Source of the DNA: Corynebacterium kefirresidentii
GTDB taxonomy: Bacteria > Actinomycetota > Actinomycetes > Mycobacteriales > Mycobacteriaceae
Length of the DNA stretch: 37,177 nt
Reading direction: 5' to 3'
NCBI GenBank assembly: GCA_002154655.1
Contig: NGUZ01000019.1
Location: 1 to 37,177, forward strand
In this document: in pieces, positions 16,748 to 26,656 of the stretch
Position numbering within the stretch: position 1 is the stretch's first letter
Layout of the letters: each line of letters starts with the position of its first letter
Position numbers and translations under genes: made by a program
Notes under the pieces: generated by a model
What the model was told of the DNA's origin: nothing
Databases searched by the model: none
Seen by the model: the letters and a program-made list of their open reading frames with translations, nothing else

Positions 16748-17896
16748 CTAATTCACATTGTCCCCAGTATGAGAGCGAGAAGAGGCACTAGCCCCAATAC
16801 TGCAGACGATTCCTACTAGGACTGCACCTAATGCTCCTAACAGGATTCCCGTGGAGGAGGGCAACAGTAATCCACCCACTGCGGAGCCGACTGCCGAGCC
16901 AAGGTAGTTCGCAGATGCATTAGCAGCAACAGCAGTCGCCCCTTCATCAGGGTTTGCACTGAGCATCGAATGCTGCTGCGGCGCCATAGACGACCACCCC
17001 AAAAGCCCCCAAGCAAAAAGACACACCACTGCCACCACGTGGCTCGAAGGGAAGAGCAGCAGTAGAGCGAAATCAGTCACGAGTAATGCAATGATAATGA
17101 CCATTAGTTTGCGTGAACTATTAACCTTGTCAAGCACCCTCCCAATCCCAAAAGCACCCACTGCCCCGCCGATACCCCAGACCCACATGCCAGCAATGGT
17201 GTCTACCTGCACACGATCAAGTACTACAGGAATATAGGTGTACAACCCCAGCGAACCCGCTCCCACAAAGAAAGTAACTAAGGTCGTCAGGAAATTATCC
17301 ACTCGGCCGATGACTCGGAGTCGCTGCCCCAACGAGGAGGAGGGCACAGCTGGTACCACACTCGCTTTGCGCAACGCTAGACCCGCTAACGCCACTATTC
17401 CAATGGCCGAGACCAAACCGATGGTAGCCCTCCAGCCTAGCTGTTTAGCTACCCCCAATCCCACCGGTACGCCCACGACAGTTCCCACCGCTAAGCCAGC
17501 CAGCACCATTGACAGTGCGCGCCCGCGATACTTTGCTGGGACAGACATCCCCGCTACGGCTGAGGACAACGGCGAATAAATTCCCGCTGCTGCACCTGCG
17601 ATTAAGCGCGACACGAGAAAAACGCTCACCGTAGGCGAGACTGCAGTCACGACATTCGCCAAAGAAAACACAGCAACAGCTCCAAGCAGACCACTCCGCG
17701 GATCTTTGCCTGCCCTACCCGAGAACAGCGGACCAGATATTGCGTACGCGCCGGTAAAGGCGGTAACGCCCAAGCCGATCACACTGCCACTTGTACCCAA
17801 GTCGTTTGCAATCTGTGACAGCAGCCCAGCGATAACATATGCGTCCAATCCGAGCGCTACACTGCCCAAAACTAACGGCCACAGCTGTTTAAGCAT
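16748..17896 (-). CDS. MFS efflux transporter (DHA1, AraJ/Cml-like)
   Basis: A 382-residue, 12-segment major facilitator of the drug:H+ antiporter-1 group. LDAYVIAGLLSQIANDLG matches the motif at the end of helix 1, GRAGKDPRSGLL is a motif A variant, and AVGTVVGVPVGLGVAKQLGW is motif C typical of exporters. It probably exports a drug or metabolite, compound unknown. Its ATG overlaps the upstream ArsR-type gene by 8 bases (ATGCTTAA), so the two are coupled and the regulator almost certainly controls it. The gene uses more A/T-ending codons than its amn and kdp neighbours, hinting at horizontal transfer. Confidence 0.88.
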   Translation of the reverse strand: MLKQLWPLVLGSVALGLDAYVIAGLLSQIANDLGTSGSVIGLGVTAFTGAYAISGPLFSGRAGKDPRSGLLGAVAVFSLANVVTAVSPTVSVFLVSRLIAGAAAGIYSPLSSAVAGMSVPAKYRGRALSMVLAGLAVGTVVGVPVGLGVAKQLGWRATIGLVSAIGIVALAGLALRKASVVPAVPSSSLGQRLRVIGRVDNFLTTLVTFFVGAGSLGLYTYIPVVLDRVQVDTIAGMWVWGIGGAVGAFGIGRVLDKVNSSRKLMVIIIALLVTDFALLLLFPSSHVVAVVCLFAWGLLGWSSMAPQQHSMLSANPDEGATAVAANASANYLGSAVGSAVGGLLLPSSTGILLGALGAVLVGIVCSIGASASSRSHTGDNVN

Positions 17897-18194
17897 TCGA
17901 AATCACCATATCGAGCAAACCAGGGAACCGTTCGTCTAGATCGCCTCTGCGCAAAGAGATAACACAAGTTCGTCCCTGGCTTCTTGTCCACGTCACACCG
18001 GCTTCACGCAGCTGCCGAGTGTGGTAGGTCAGGGTAGATCGAGGCAGGTCATCAGCGAGCGTCAAACTATCGTGCTCCTGACCGTCTGCCAGGCGCCTAA
18101 CCATCTCTAACCGGATGGGATCACTTACCGCAGCCAGAACACGGACGAATTCAAGGTCCTCGGTGGCCGGATGCTCATACTTTCGTGGGCTCAT
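17889..18194 (-). CDS. ArsR-family (winged HTH) repressor of the MFS gene
   Basis: About 101 residues with a winged-helix fold: DPIRLEMVRRLADG, a recognition region SLTLADDLPRSTLTYHTRQLREAGV, and a wing TRSQGRTCVISLRRGDLDERFPG. No paired metal-binding Cys (the ELCVCD type) is present, so the signal is likely an organic molecule or redox change rather than arsenite. The frame also has a GTG at 18197. The ATG at 18194 has the better spacing from GGAG. Two related inverted repeats upstream are the probable operators, making this an autoregulated two-gene cassette. Confidence 0.85.
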   Translation of the reverse strand: MSPRKYEHPATEDLEFVRVLAAVSDPIRLEMVRRLADGQEHDSLTLADDLPRSTLTYHTRQLREAGVTWTRSQGRTCVISLRRGDLDERFPGLLDMVISNA

Positions 18195-18203
18195 CACAAC
18201 TCC

Positions 18204-18229
18204 AATCGTGCAAGAATTCCTGAACGATT
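18204..18229. promoter_or_regulatory. Operator O1 of the ArsR-MFS cassette
   Basis: An imperfect inverted repeat with arms AATCGTGCAAGAA and TTCCTGAACGATT, 11 of 13 pairs matching. It lies directly before the regulator's SD, downstream of the predicted transcription start, and shares ATCGTGCAAGA-type arms with O2. Confidence 0.65.
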
Positions 18230-18252
18230 GACCACACTAAGCTACCCGAGAG

Positions 18253-18278
18253 ATTCGTGCAAGATTTCTTGCACGAAT
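18253..18278. promoter_or_regulatory. Operator O2 of the ArsR-MFS cassette, perfect palindrome
   Basis: A perfect 12-bp inverted repeat, ATTCGTGCAAGA and TCTTGCACGAAT around TT. On the minus strand its inner part supplies TTGCAC, a plausible -35, with TAGTGT 17 bases on as -10. Bound repressor would block the promoter. Its centre lies 49 bp from that of O1. Confidence 0.7.
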
Positions 18279-18780
18279 GCAGGTGCGCAGATAAAGCCCC
18301 ACCCAGACAGCGATAAATGAACACCGGAGTCTTGAGGAGCTCTATTTTTAGATACCAAGCTTTCAACCCCAGACGTCTCTAATTCATAACCTTCAACGTT
18401 GGCACAATAAATCGAGCCAAGTTTATGAAAGTAGAGAGCCTTATTCCTTCTTCTAACGGTGCGTACAACGTAGCTTGATTTAATAGACCCTTCTACCCAA
18501 AAATGTGCTAGAAGGTTCTTTGGTCAGGAAAGCATGACAGACACCGTCACCCCTTCAGGGAAAAGCAACTAATCTGCAGCACCAGAAATGATTTAGAGAA
18601 CGAACAATCGCTGGTGACCAGTTGAAATGTTTAGTTCTCACGCGCTTGCAGTTGGTTAAATGCGCAGGGCACACCGAAGCCCTCGACGCATAAGCGTTAT
18701 GGATACCAACTCGCACCCCTCCACTGCACAGAATTGCCCCTGCAAGAGCAGTTCCCTGCAGAAAATGGCGTCAGCTACTC
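18279..18780. other. A/T-rich intergenic stretch between the ArsR cassette and kdpE
   Basis: About 500 bases without a clear gene. A 7-bp hairpin (CCTTCTA/TAGAAGG, 18489-18515) is followed by TTCTTT and could be a terminator on the plus strand. Just after it, an SD-like AGGAA precedes a 12-codon frame at 18534-18572 (MTDTVTPSGKSN), which looks like the start of a truncated gene or a chance frame. The kdp operon ends at 18781 with no strong terminator visible. Confidence 0.4.
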
Positions 18781-19494
18781 CTAGACTCCTGGGGAGGTAA
18801 CAAAACGGTATCCCAATCCAGGTTCAGTAAGCAGATATTGGGGGTTAGATGGATCGGTTTCCAGTTTGCGGCGCAGCTGCGAGGTATAGATGCGCAGGTA
18901 GTGGCTTTGCCCTTCGAATCCCGGGCCCCAAATCTCTGCGAGGAGGTCTTCTTTGCGCACCAAACCGCCGTGGGCACGCAGCAGCGTCGTAAGCACGCCC
19001 CACTCAGTAGGGGTCAGGTGAAGGGGCTTTCCTGCCTTGGTGATGGAGTGTCGAGGGACGTCGATCAGCACATCGCCCGCCCGCACCATCGTGGCTTCCC
19101 GCTGGGCAGATGGATGCTGGGGACTGCCATGCCGCAAAGCCACGCGCACGCGGGCCAAGAGCTCTTCCATAGAAAAGGGTTTGGTCACATAATCATCAGC
19201 ACCGCGATCTAGGGCCGAGGCACTAAATAGGGGATCGGACCGGGCCGTAAGAATCAGAACGGGGATTGCTGACCACCCTCGAATCCCATCGAGAACCTCC
19301 CGCCCATCCATATCCGGCAGACCCATATCCAAAATCACCACATCGGGCTGATGCTGGGAGACCACCTGCAGACCCTCCGCCCCGGTGCTGGCTGAATACA
19401 CCTCATACCCACGCGCTTTAAAATTAATGCTCAAGGTGGTGAGCAAACGCGGATCATCATCCACAATGACTATCGTGGCCTTTTTATCAGTCAT
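18781..19494 (-). CDS. kdpE: KdpE response regulator
   Basis: A 237-residue OmpR/PhoB-type regulator. The receiver domain is residues 1-120, with acidic pocket Asp12-14, phospho-acceptor Asp56 (VILDMGLPD), a Thr in ILTARSD and Lys in TKPF. The winged-helix DNA-binding domain is about 135-235 (LTPTEWGVLTTLLRAHGG, YLRIYTSQLRRKLE, PGLGYRF). It activates kdpFABC on low K+ or osmotic stress after phosphorylation by KdpD. Its start overlaps the end of kdpD by 8 bases. Repeats resembling KdpE half-sites lie upstream of the operon, implying autoregulation. Confidence 0.95.
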   Translation of the reverse strand: MTDKKATIVIVDDDPRLLTTLSINFKARGYEVYSASTGAEGLQVVSQHQPDVVILDMGLPDMDGREVLDGIRGWSAIPVLILTARSDPLFSASALDRGADDYVTKPFSMEELLARVRVALRHGSPQHPSAQREATMVRAGDVLIDVPRHSITKAGKPLHLTPTEWGVLTTLLRAHGGLVRKEDLLAEIWGPGFEGQSHYLRIYTSQLRRKLETDPSNPQYLLTEPGLGYRFVTSPGV

Positions 19495-22081
19495 GGCTTT
19501 TCTCCTCCCGCAGCGGGAAACTCAGGATAAAGGTCGCTCCTGGAGTGGCCTCTACGGTGATAGTACCGTCCATGGCCTCCACAAATCCGCGTACAACGGA
19601 GAGGCCTAAACCCACCCCGTTGTCATTGCTGGTATCGCCCAAGCGCTGAAAAGCTTGGAAAAGCTCCTGCTGCTTTTCTGGTGAAATTCCCGGCCCGTCA
19701 TCGCTCACACTCAGCTCCACGCGCTCATCTATAACCTGCGCATCAACGTTGACTGGTCCGCTCGGCGCATAGCGCAAAGCGTTATCGAATAGGTTCGCCA
19801 GCACGCGTTCCAGCAAAACGCTATCCGCGCAACAGGTGCGGCCACGGAGTCCAGAACCAATATGAATGCGACCAAGTTGGTCCTTGCTATGTCCAAAGGC
19901 ACAGGAAGCAATAGCCCGATTGGCTACCTCGTATAACTCCACAGTATCCCGGCGTGCAGTTACCGCTCCTGCACTCAAACGCGAGTGATCCAATAGGTTG
20001 GTCACGAGCAGCGTGAGTTGATCGATGCTAGCTGCGGTTTCCGCCAGCAGTATTTCTTGATCCTCTGGACTGAATTCGATTTCGGAATTCCGCAAAGAGG
20101 ACACAGCCAGCTTGGCCGTTGCTAGGGGCGTGCGCAGATCGTGGCTCACGCTCGATAGCAGTGCACGACGCAATTCATCAGCGGCAGCAATGGCATCGGC
20201 ACGTGCGGCTTCAGCCGAAAGCTTGTCGCGGCGCACGATGCCGGCTAAGTAACCTGCCACAACCGCCACCAAAGCACGGTCGCGGGCGGATAACGCTGGG
20301 CCTTCCATCACAATCTGGACCGTAGTGTCCTCGCTGGAGACCAACGTTTCTACCTCACGTTTATGAGTCTTTACGGGGATATGCAGGTGTCTACTTTGCC
20401 GGGGCGAGGCCGCCGAAGCGTGCCAGGTAGAGAGTATGTCCCCGGAGACGTCAAGAAGCACGGCCTTATGGCAGCCGAAAGTCTCTCCTACCTTGCGAAG
20501 CACTGCGTCGATGGGAGATACGTCCGCACGGCGGTTGAGGGCTGCGCGGGAAAAGACCGTCAAGAGCTCAGCATCGCGCGTGGCAATGGCCGCATTATGG
20601 TGCTCTATTTTGGTGCGCCGCACTTGTAAGCCCACGGCCAGGGCAATGGCTACCATGACCACGAGGATGACAGCGTTAGCTGGCTCAGCAATATCGAACG
20701 TGTACAGGGGCTCGGTAAAGAACCAATTGACCGCCAAGCCCGAGGCAAACGCAATAATTACCGCCGGCCACAGGCCAGCGAGCATGCTCACGAGGAGGAT
20801 CAGCGCAAAGTAAAAAGCAGAACACGTGCCTGTTCCCAATGCCGAGCCGTCGATGCCTTGCAACAGTGCGGTCAAGGCGATGAAAGCGACAGCTGCGCCT
20901 ACCCAAGACACCGCCCGGCGCGGGAGGGAATGCAATGGTCGCAGCAGTGGTGAAAGAGGCGAGGGTTTATCGGACGGAAGATTAACAATGTGACAATCAA
21001 TCTTGCCTGAATCCCGCAACACGGCCTCAGCAACGGTGCCGCGCCAGTGCAGGCCTAAGCGACGCCGTGGTGAAACCCCCAGGACCAACTGGGTGGCGTT
21101 GACGCTGCGGGCAAAATTAAGCAGCGCTTCTGGCACCGAGTCACCGGTGACCTGATGCAAACGGGCACCCACGTCCTGAGCCAAGGATTGTAATTTGGCC
21201 AGTTGTTGAGCGGAACCTGCAACGGAAGATTCACCGGAAGAAAAGGAGTCCCCAAAAATTACGTGGACTACATGTAGCTCGGCTGAGGATTTGGATGCGA
21301 TGCGGCGCCCGCGGCGAATGAGCAGTTCTGCGTGCGCGACGTTCTGAATGGCCACGACCACCCGCTCCCGCGCCTCCCAGGTATCGGTAATGTCCTGCTC
21401 AGAACGGTAGGACGCGAGAGCCTCATCAACCTGGTCCGCCAACCACAACAGGGCAAGCTCCCGCAGTGCAGTCAGATTGCCCACCCGAAAATAATTATTC
21501 AACGCTGGGGCAATGCGCGCTTCTTTATAGATTTGGCCATCACTCAAGCGGGTGCGCAAGAGCTGCGGGGATACATCCACCAACTCGATCTCATTCGCCG
21601 CACGCACCACCTCGTCTGGCACCGTCTCCTGCGGGGAAATACCGGTGATCTGGTTTATTACGTCATTGAGGCTTTCAAGGTGCTGGATGTTCAGGGTAGA
21701 AATCACGTCGATTCCTGCGGCTAGGAGTTCCTCTACGTCCTCCCAGCGCTTAGCGTGTTCCTCACCGCGCGGATTGGAATGGGCAAATTCATCGACCAGA
21801 ACGATTTCCGGCTGGCGCGAGATGATGGCTGCAGTATCGAGTTCTCCGGTGGATAGCCCGGCGGCGTAGCGCCGCGGGATGGTCTCAAGGCCATCACACA
21901 GCGCCCGAGTGAATTCGCGCCCATGATCTTCCACGATGCCAATGACCACATCGCGGCCGGCCAGCACAAGGCCGTGCGCCTCGTTGAGCATTGCACAGGT
22001 CTTACCAGACCCAGGCGCCGCGCCGAGGTAGATCTTCAAAGCGCCACGCTTGGTGCGCGCCGGAACTTTCTTGTCGTTCAT
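19487..22081 (-). CDS. kdpD: KdpD sensor histidine kinase
   Basis: A full-length 864-residue KdpD. The N-terminal KdpD domain (about 15-225) has Walker A GAAPGSGKT and the DEFAHSNPRG motif. It is followed by a universal-stress-protein-like domain (about 240-370), a four-segment DUF4118 membrane region (about 395-500), a GAF-like region (about 515-625), a dimerisation domain with phospho-His647 (SSVSHDLRTPL) and an HATPase domain (NLFDNALRYAP, DDGPGISPE, GVGLGLSVV). It senses K+ and ionic strength and phosphorylates KdpE. In other bacteria the USP domain binds cyclic di-AMP. It lies 12 bases after kdpC and overlaps kdpE. Confidence 0.95.
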   Translation of the reverse strand: MNDKKVPARTKRGALKIYLGAAPGSGKTCAMLNEAHGLVLAGRDVVIGIVEDHGREFTRALCDGLETIPRRYAAGLSTGELDTAAIISRQPEIVLVDEFAHSNPRGEEHAKRWEDVEELLAAGIDVISTLNIQHLESLNDVINQITGISPQETVPDEVVRAANEIELVDVSPQLLRTRLSDGQIYKEARIAPALNNYFRVGNLTALRELALLWLADQVDEALASYRSEQDITDTWEARERVVVAIQNVAHAELLIRRGRRIASKSSAELHVVHVIFGDSFSSGESSVAGSAQQLAKLQSLAQDVGARLHQVTGDSVPEALLNFARSVNATQLVLGVSPRRRLGLHWRGTVAEAVLRDSGKIDCHIVNLPSDKPSPLSPLLRPLHSLPRRAVSWVGAAVAFIALTALLQGIDGSALGTGTCSAFYFALILLVSMLAGLWPAVIIAFASGLAVNWFFTEPLYTFDIAEPANAVILVVMVAIALAVGLQVRRTKIEHHNAAIATRDAELLTVFSRAALNRRADVSPIDAVLRKVGETFGCHKAVLLDVSGDILSTWHASAASPRQSRHLHIPVKTHKREVETLVSSEDTTVQIVMEGPALSARDRALVAVVAGYLAGIVRRDKLSAEAARADAIAAADELRRALLSSVSHDLRTPLATAKLAVSSLRNSEIEFSPEDQEILLAETAASIDQLTLLVTNLLDHSRLSAGAVTARRDTVELYEVANRAIASCAFGHSKDQLGRIHIGSGLRGRTCCADSVLLERVLANLFDNALRYAPSGPVNVDAQVIDERVELSVSDDGPGISPEKQQELFQAFQRLGDTSNDNGVGLGLSVVRGFVEAMDGTITVEATPGATFILSFPLREEKSHD

Positions 22082-22093
22082 ATAGCACTCATC

Positions 22094-22645
22094 TTATGAG
22101 CAGGACGGGGGATTGGGCAGCGCTCGGTTGAGAGTAGTGACGTTGACTGCGTCTTCGCCCAGGAACCCGAGGCTGGCATGCTCCGTGTTGTCCTCGATGA
22201 GGCTTCGCACTTCTTCGGTGCTCATCCCCTGCTCTCGTGCGACACGCGGAGCCTGTAGTTCAGCGTACGCAGGGCTAATGCCAGAGTCGACACCAGAGCC
22301 GGAACCGGTTACCGCATCGGTGGGAACATCTCCTGGAGCGGCGCCTTCGCGCTTGGCGATGTCCCCGCGCCGCTCCTGCACGGCTTTTTCTAGCTCGGAG
22401 CTACTAGCGCCGTAATTGCTCATGCCTTCGGAACGGGGGAAGAAGTACGGGCCTTCGGTCTGGCCATCTTGCAGCTGGGTCGAGCCAGCTAGGCACTCAC
22501 CCTGGTAAATGAGGTTGCCCTCGGCGGAGTCCGGCTTGATGCGGGAGATTCCCCACACGGCAGCAGGATAAATCATTCCCAGTGCGATAACGCACAATAA
22601 TACGGCTACGAATCCAGCGGCGAGGTTACGAAAATAGACACGCAT
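22094..22645 (-). CDS. kdpC: KdpC subunit of K+-ATPase
   Basis: 183 residues with a single N-terminal membrane segment (about 9-31) and a periplasm-facing domain. The order FVAVLLCVIALGMIYPAAVWG, then YFFPRSEGMSNYGASSSE, SGSGVDSGISPAYAELQ and a C-terminal VNVTTLNRALP is characteristic. KdpC stabilises the KdpFABC complex and raises its affinity for ATP. It lies 17 bases downstream of kdpB. Confidence 0.95.
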   Translation of the reverse strand: MRVYFRNLAAGFVAVLLCVIALGMIYPAAVWGISRIKPDSAEGNLIYQGECLAGSTQLQDGQTEGPYFFPRSEGMSNYGASSSELEKAVQERRGDIAKREGAAPGDVPTDAVTGSGSGVDSGISPAYAELQAPRVAREQGMSTEEVRSLIEDNTEHASLGFLGEDAVNVTTLNRALPNPPSCS

Positions 22646-22662
22646 TTTTGGTCCTTCTTTTT

Positions 22663-24726
22663 CTACATACCTGGAAGCAGGTTGACTACCTGGTCAATGA
22701 GCCAGATGCCTAGGAATGGGGTGATCACGCCGCCCAGGCCCCAGATGCCCAGGTTACGGCGTAGCAGGGACGAGGCGGAGGCCGGCTTATAAGCCACGCC
22801 CTTGAGCGCCAATGGGATAAGAGCAACGATGATGAGCGCGTTGAATACCACTGCAGACACAATGGCGGATTGCGGCGAGTGCAGGTGCATCACGTTGAGG
22901 CGCTCAAGGTGCGGAAGCTGGGTAGAAAACAGGGCCGGCAAGATGGCGAAGTACTTCGCTAAGTCATTAGCCAAAGAGAAGGTGGTAAGCGCCCCACGGG
23001 TGATGAGCAACTGCTTGCCAATGCGCACGACATCGATAAGCTTGGTCGGATCAGAATCCAAGTCCACCATGTTGGCGGCTTCCTTCGCTGCAGAGGTACC
23101 AGTATTCATGGCCACACCCACGTCCGCCTGCGCCAGCGCCGGCGCATCGTTGGTACCGTCACCGGTCATAGCGACCATGCGGCCATGCGCCTGTTCCTCG
23201 CGAATCCTGGCCAGCTTGTCTTCTGGGGTGGCCTCCGCGATGTAATCATCGACGCCTGCCTCTTTCGCAATGGCCGCTGCCGTCAATGGGTTATCGCCGG
23301 TCACCATGATGGTTTTGATGCCCATCTGGCGCAGTTCGGCGAAGCGCTCCGCCATGCCCGGCTTGACGACGTCACTGAGCTGTACCACCGCAATAACCCT
23401 GCGGGTGCCGTCGGATTCTTCCACAGCAACGGGCAGCGGGGTTCCACCGCCTTCAGCAATCTGGGTCACGGAGTCTTCAATTTCTTGTGGCCAGTCGCCA
23501 CCTGCTTCAGTTACCCACCGGCGCACAGCATCGCCTGCACCCTTACGCAGCTTTCGGCCTCTGAGGTCAAGCCCAGACATGCGGGTAGAAGCGCTAAATG
23601 GAATGACCTCAGCGGTCTTTTCTTCCTCTCCTGCTTCGGTAGAAAGGTGATAGTTTTCGGTCAACCACGACACGATGGAGCGACCCTCTGGGGTCTCATC
23701 GGCAACCGAAGCAACGCGGGCTATCTCCGCAGCTTCCTGCTCATCGACACCGCGCGCAACGATAAGCCCGGTAGCCTGCCGGTTGCCATAGGTGATGGTG
23801 CCGGTTTTATCCATGAGTAGGGTCGCTACGTCGCCCGCCGCCTCCACCGCTCGTCCGGACGTAGCCAGAACATTGTGGTGCACGAGGCGGTTCATTCCCG
23901 CGATTCCCACCGCGGATAGCAGGGCAGCGATGGTGGTTGGGATGAGGCAGACCAACAGGGCCACCAGCGAGAGCGGGGAGAGCTCCGCGCCGGTAAACAA
24001 CCCCATTGGGGCCAGTGCGGTAACCGCAATGAGGAAGAGGATAGTCAGGGTAGACAGGAGGATGCTCAGCGCGATCTCATTCGGGGTCTTGCGGCGCTCC
24101 GCTCCCTCCACCAAGGCAATCATCGTATCGACGAAGGTAGATCCCGGCTCCGAGGTGATCTGTACCAGGATGGAATCAGACAAGACCACGGTACCGCCGG
24201 TCACAGCACAGCGATCGCCACCGGCCTCGCGAACCACGGGAGCAGACTCGCCGGTAATGGCAGATTCATCGACGGTTGCCGCGCCTTCAATGACGTCGCC
24301 GTCGCCCGGGATAGTCTCTCCGGCCTCCACGCGCACGATAGCGCCCTTGGTGAGCTCAGAAGCGGCAATAACCTCGATGCCGCCATCGGTGACTAGGTTC
24401 GCGGTGGCGTCATCGCGCACGGCGCGCAAGCTATCCGCTTGGGCTTTACCGCGGCCTTCGGCATATGCCTCAGCAAACGCGGCGAACGCAATGGTAAACC
24501 ATAACCATACGGTCACCACCCAGCCATAAACGCTGGGGCTAAAGATGGACCACAGGGTAGTCAGCGCGGCGCCTACCCACACCACGAACATGACGGGGTT
24601 GCGGGCTTGGGCGAGCGGGGACATCTTGTGCGGCAACGATTTCAACGCTGCCGCAGCCAACCCACTGTTTTTGGTGGCAGAGCGCTGGGGAGTGCGTTGC
24701 TCAGTGGTCATAGTTGGTGTTGTCAT
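22663..24726 (-). CDS. kdpB: KdpB, P-type ATPase subunit
   Basis: 687 residues from the ATG at 24726. The frame is open further to 24957 but that part overlaps kdpA and is not KdpB-like. P-type ATPase motifs are present: TGES (158-161) in the actuator domain, the phosphorylation motif DKTGT with Asp306, [10 protein letters not shown], and the [17 protein letters not shown] hinge. It hydrolyses ATP to drive K+ through KdpA. The start overlaps the kdpA stop as ATGA, the usual sign of tight coupling between subunits. Confidence 0.96.
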   Translation of the reverse strand: MTTPTMTTEQRTPQRSATKNSGLAAAALKSLPHKMSPLAQARNPVMFVVWVGAALTTLWSIFSPSVYGWVVTVWLWFTIAFAAFAEAYAEGRGKAQADSLRAVRDDATANLVTDGGIEVIAASELTKGAIVRVEAGETIPGDGDVIEGAATVDESAITGESAPVVREAGGDRCAVTGGTVVLSDSILVQITSEPGSTFVDTMIALVEGAERRKTPNEIALSILLSTLTILFLIAVTALAPMGLFTGAELSPLSLVALLVCLIPTTIAALLSAVGIAGMNRLVHHNVLATSGRAVEAAGDVATLLMDKTGTITYGNRQATGLIVARGVDEQEAAEIARVASVADETPEGRSIVSWLTENYHLSTEAGEEEKTAEVIPFSASTRMSGLDLRGRKLRKGAGDAVRRWVTEAGGDWPQEIEDSVTQIAEGGGTPLPVAVEESDGTRRVIAVVQLSDVVKPGMAERFAELRQMGIKTIMVTGDNPLTAAAIAKEAGVDDYIAEATPEDKLARIREEQAHGRMVAMTGDGTNDAPALAQADVGVAMNTGTSAAKEAANMVDLDSDPTKLIDVVRIGKQLLITRGALTTFSLANDLAKYFAILPALFSTQLPHLERLNVMHLHSPQSAIVSAVVFNALIIVALIPLALKGVAYKPASASSLLRRNLGIWGLGGVITPFLGIWLIDQVVNLLPGM

Positions 24727-26438
24727 GAGAGTGCCTCCGAAATGGGACCCAAGGTAAGAACGGGGAAGAAGGTAAGGGCGGCGACCAACACAATGACGCC
24801 GATGGTAAGCAGCGCGAAGGTCACACCGGACGTCGGCAAGCTGCCGGCGGTAGTGGCCTGCCGGCGTTGACCGGCTAGGCTGCCCGCCAAGTACAGGGTG
24901 AAAACGATGGGGAGGAAGCGGCCCAGCAGCATGGCGATACCGAGGGTGACTTGCCACCAGGGCTCGGTTACCGTCAGGCCCGCGAAGGCCGAGCCGTTAT
25001 TATTCGACGCCGAGGTAAAGGCATAAAGCACCTCGGAGAGACCGTGCGCGTTATCCGGGGTTCCAGGAGCGCCGTAGTTGGTCGCCGAAAGCTCCACCAG
25101 CTTGCGCTGAGCCACCGATGCGCCCACGCCTACCAGGACGAGGACCGGCATGGTGAGGATGTACAGGCTCACCGCGGAGATTTCCTTGCGGCCGACCTTA
25201 TTGCCCATGAACTCCGGTGTGCGCCCAACGAGCAGGCCGCCGATAAATACGGCGAGGATTGCCACCATCAGCAGACCGTAGAGACCCGTGCCCACGCCGC
25301 CTGGTGCAATTTCGCCCAGGAGCATATTGAGGATCAACAAGCCGCCACCCAATGGTGAGTAGCTATCGTGCATCGAATCGACCGCACCGGTAGAAGTGCC
25401 CGTGGTAGACACCGCAAAGAGTGCCGAAGCGTCAATACCTAGGCGCTGTTCGATGCCCTCCAAGTTGCCGCCAGCTGCCTGTGCTGCCGCACCGGTGGTA
25501 GTGTGCTGTGCCCATACCACCAAGGCAACCATAACGGTCCAAATGCCGCCGATGACGCCAAGCAGGGTCCAGGCATGCTTCTGCGATTTCAGCATTACCC
25601 CATAGGCACGGATAAAGCAGAAAGAGATAACCAGCAAAGAAAAGATTTCCACGAGGTTGGTAAAACCAGTGGGGTTCTCAAAAGGGTGCGCCGAGTTGGC
25701 GCCGAAGATGCCACCACCATTGGTTCCCAGCAGTTTAATTGCCTCCTGGCTAGCTACCGGAGCGCGCGGAATATCCACGCCCGCGGAGCTCACCAGGTTG
25801 GACCCGAAGGTTTGCATGGTTCCGCCCAAGATGAGGACGAAGGAAATCAATAGAGAAAGCGGCAAAAGAATGCGCACCAAACCGCGGGTGAGGTCAACCC
25901 AGAAATTTCCGATGAGGTGCTGTCCGCTCTCAGAGCCCAGCTTGTCACGGCTATATCCCAAGTGACCGATACCGCGAATGAGCGCAACCGCCACACACAT
26001 GCCAACAGCCGCGGAGGCGAAGTTCTGGACGGTCAGGCCAAGCATCTGCGCAGCATTGGTCAGGGTTTCTTCGCCCGAATAGGACTGCCAGTTGGTATTG
26101 GACACGAATGACGCCGCGGTATTAAACGCCATCCACGGTTCCACCGCTGCGGAGCGGGAATTGCCAAAGCTAGGCACAACGGTTTGTAGACGCTGCACCG
26201 CGTAAAGCACGAGTACGGATGCCAAGCTGAAGCCAAGCAATGCACGGCTGTAGTTCTTGCTGTTATGCCCGCGGTTTGGGTCAACGCGCAGGACCTTATA
26301 CACCGCACGCTCTATCGCCCAGTCCTTGTCAGAGGTGTAGCTGCGTGCGATCCAGTTGCCCAAAGGAACATATGCCGCCGCGAGCAAGACGACGAGGGCG
26401 AGGAACTGCGGTAACACCGCCCCAATGCCGGCGATCAT
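24723..26438 (-). CDS. kdpA: KdpA, K+-binding and translocating subunit
   Basis: 571 residues, about 10 membrane segments and four K+-channel-like pore loops. Visible filter regions are [47 protein letters not shown] and [12 protein letters not shown]. It is the high-affinity K+ channel-like subunit. Its ATG overlaps the kdpF stop by 4 bases (ATGA), and its stop overlaps the kdpB start. Confidence 0.96.
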   Translation of the reverse strand: MIAGIGAVLPQFLALVVLLAAAYVPLGNWIARSYTSDKDWAIERAVYKVLRVDPNRGHNSKNYSRALLGFSLASVLVLYAVQRLQTVVPSFGNSRSAAVEPWMAFNTAASFVSNTNWQSYSGEETLTNAAQMLGLTVQNFASAAVGMCVAVALIRGIGHLGYSRDKLGSESGQHLIGNFWVDLTRGLVRILLPLSLLISFVLILGGTMQTFGSNLVSSAGVDIPRAPVASQEAIKLLGTNGGGIFGANSAHPFENPTGFTNLVEIFSLLVISFCFIRAYGVMLKSQKHAWTLLGVIGGIWTVMVALVVWAQHTTTGAAAQAAGGNLEGIEQRLGIDASALFAVSTTGTSTGAVDSMHDSYSPLGGGLLILNMLLGEIAPGGVGTGLYGLLMVAILAVFIGGLLVGRTPEFMGNKVGRKEISAVSLYILTMPVLVLVGVGASVAQRKLVELSATNYGAPGTPDNAHGLSEVLYAFTSASNNNGSAFAGLTVTEPWWQVTLGIAMLLGRFLPIVFTLYLAGSLAGQRRQATTAGSLPTSGVTFALLTIGVIVLVAALTFFPVLTLGPISEALS

Positions 26439-26530
26439 GCGAAACGCTCCGGATCAACTAAGGAAATGATGAGGTAGGTCACCAAGGCCACAACAATGAT
26501 GAGGCCAATGACCGCTGTAATGGTGTTCAT
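26435..26530 (-). CDS. kdpF: KdpF small membrane subunit
   Basis: A 31-residue single-span peptide (MNTITAVIGLIIVVALVTYL, then a short tail ending DPERFA), directly upstream of and overlapping kdpA by four bases, exactly where KdpF is found. KdpF is a lipid-like stabiliser of the KdpFABC complex. The tail, with Leu-x-Asp-Pro-Glu-Arg-Phe, is typical of the family. Confidence 0.92.
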   Translation of the reverse strand: MNTITAVIGLIIVVALVTYLIISLVDPERFA

Positions 26531-26532
26531 GG

Positions 26533-26619
26533 TTATGCATCACCGTCCAAAAGCTCGTTGAGGACGGAGGGACAGCCAACCGTCAGGATGGCTATCAGGA
26601 TTGCCACGATGTCTAACAT
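26533..26619 (-). CDS. 28-residue membrane peptide at the head of the kdp operon
   Basis: A short frame starting at the ATG at 26619 with a strong SD (AAGGGGG) eight bases upstream. It ends TAA two bases before the kdpF ATG. The peptide has one hydrophobic span (MLDIVAILIAILTVGC) and an acidic tail (LNELLDGDA). It is not KdpF, which follows. It may be an extra small subunit, a KdpF-related peptide or a regulatory leader peptide. Its SD is better than that of kdpF, which argues for real translation. Confidence 0.6.
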   Translation of the reverse strand: MLDIVAILIAILTVGCPSVLNELLDGDA

Positions 26620-26656
26620 GTGGGAAACCCCCTTGTGCGAGTGAAAATTTCCTGTG

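Noticed and set aside
18534..18572. 12-codon frame with SD-like AGGAA (MTDTVTPSGKSN)
   Set aside because: Too short, and no domain; most likely chance or a gene stub.
22663..24957. Longer start for kdpB
   Set aside because: The extra 77 codons lie inside kdpA in another frame and are unlike KdpB; the ATG at 24726 overlaps the kdpA stop as ATGA.
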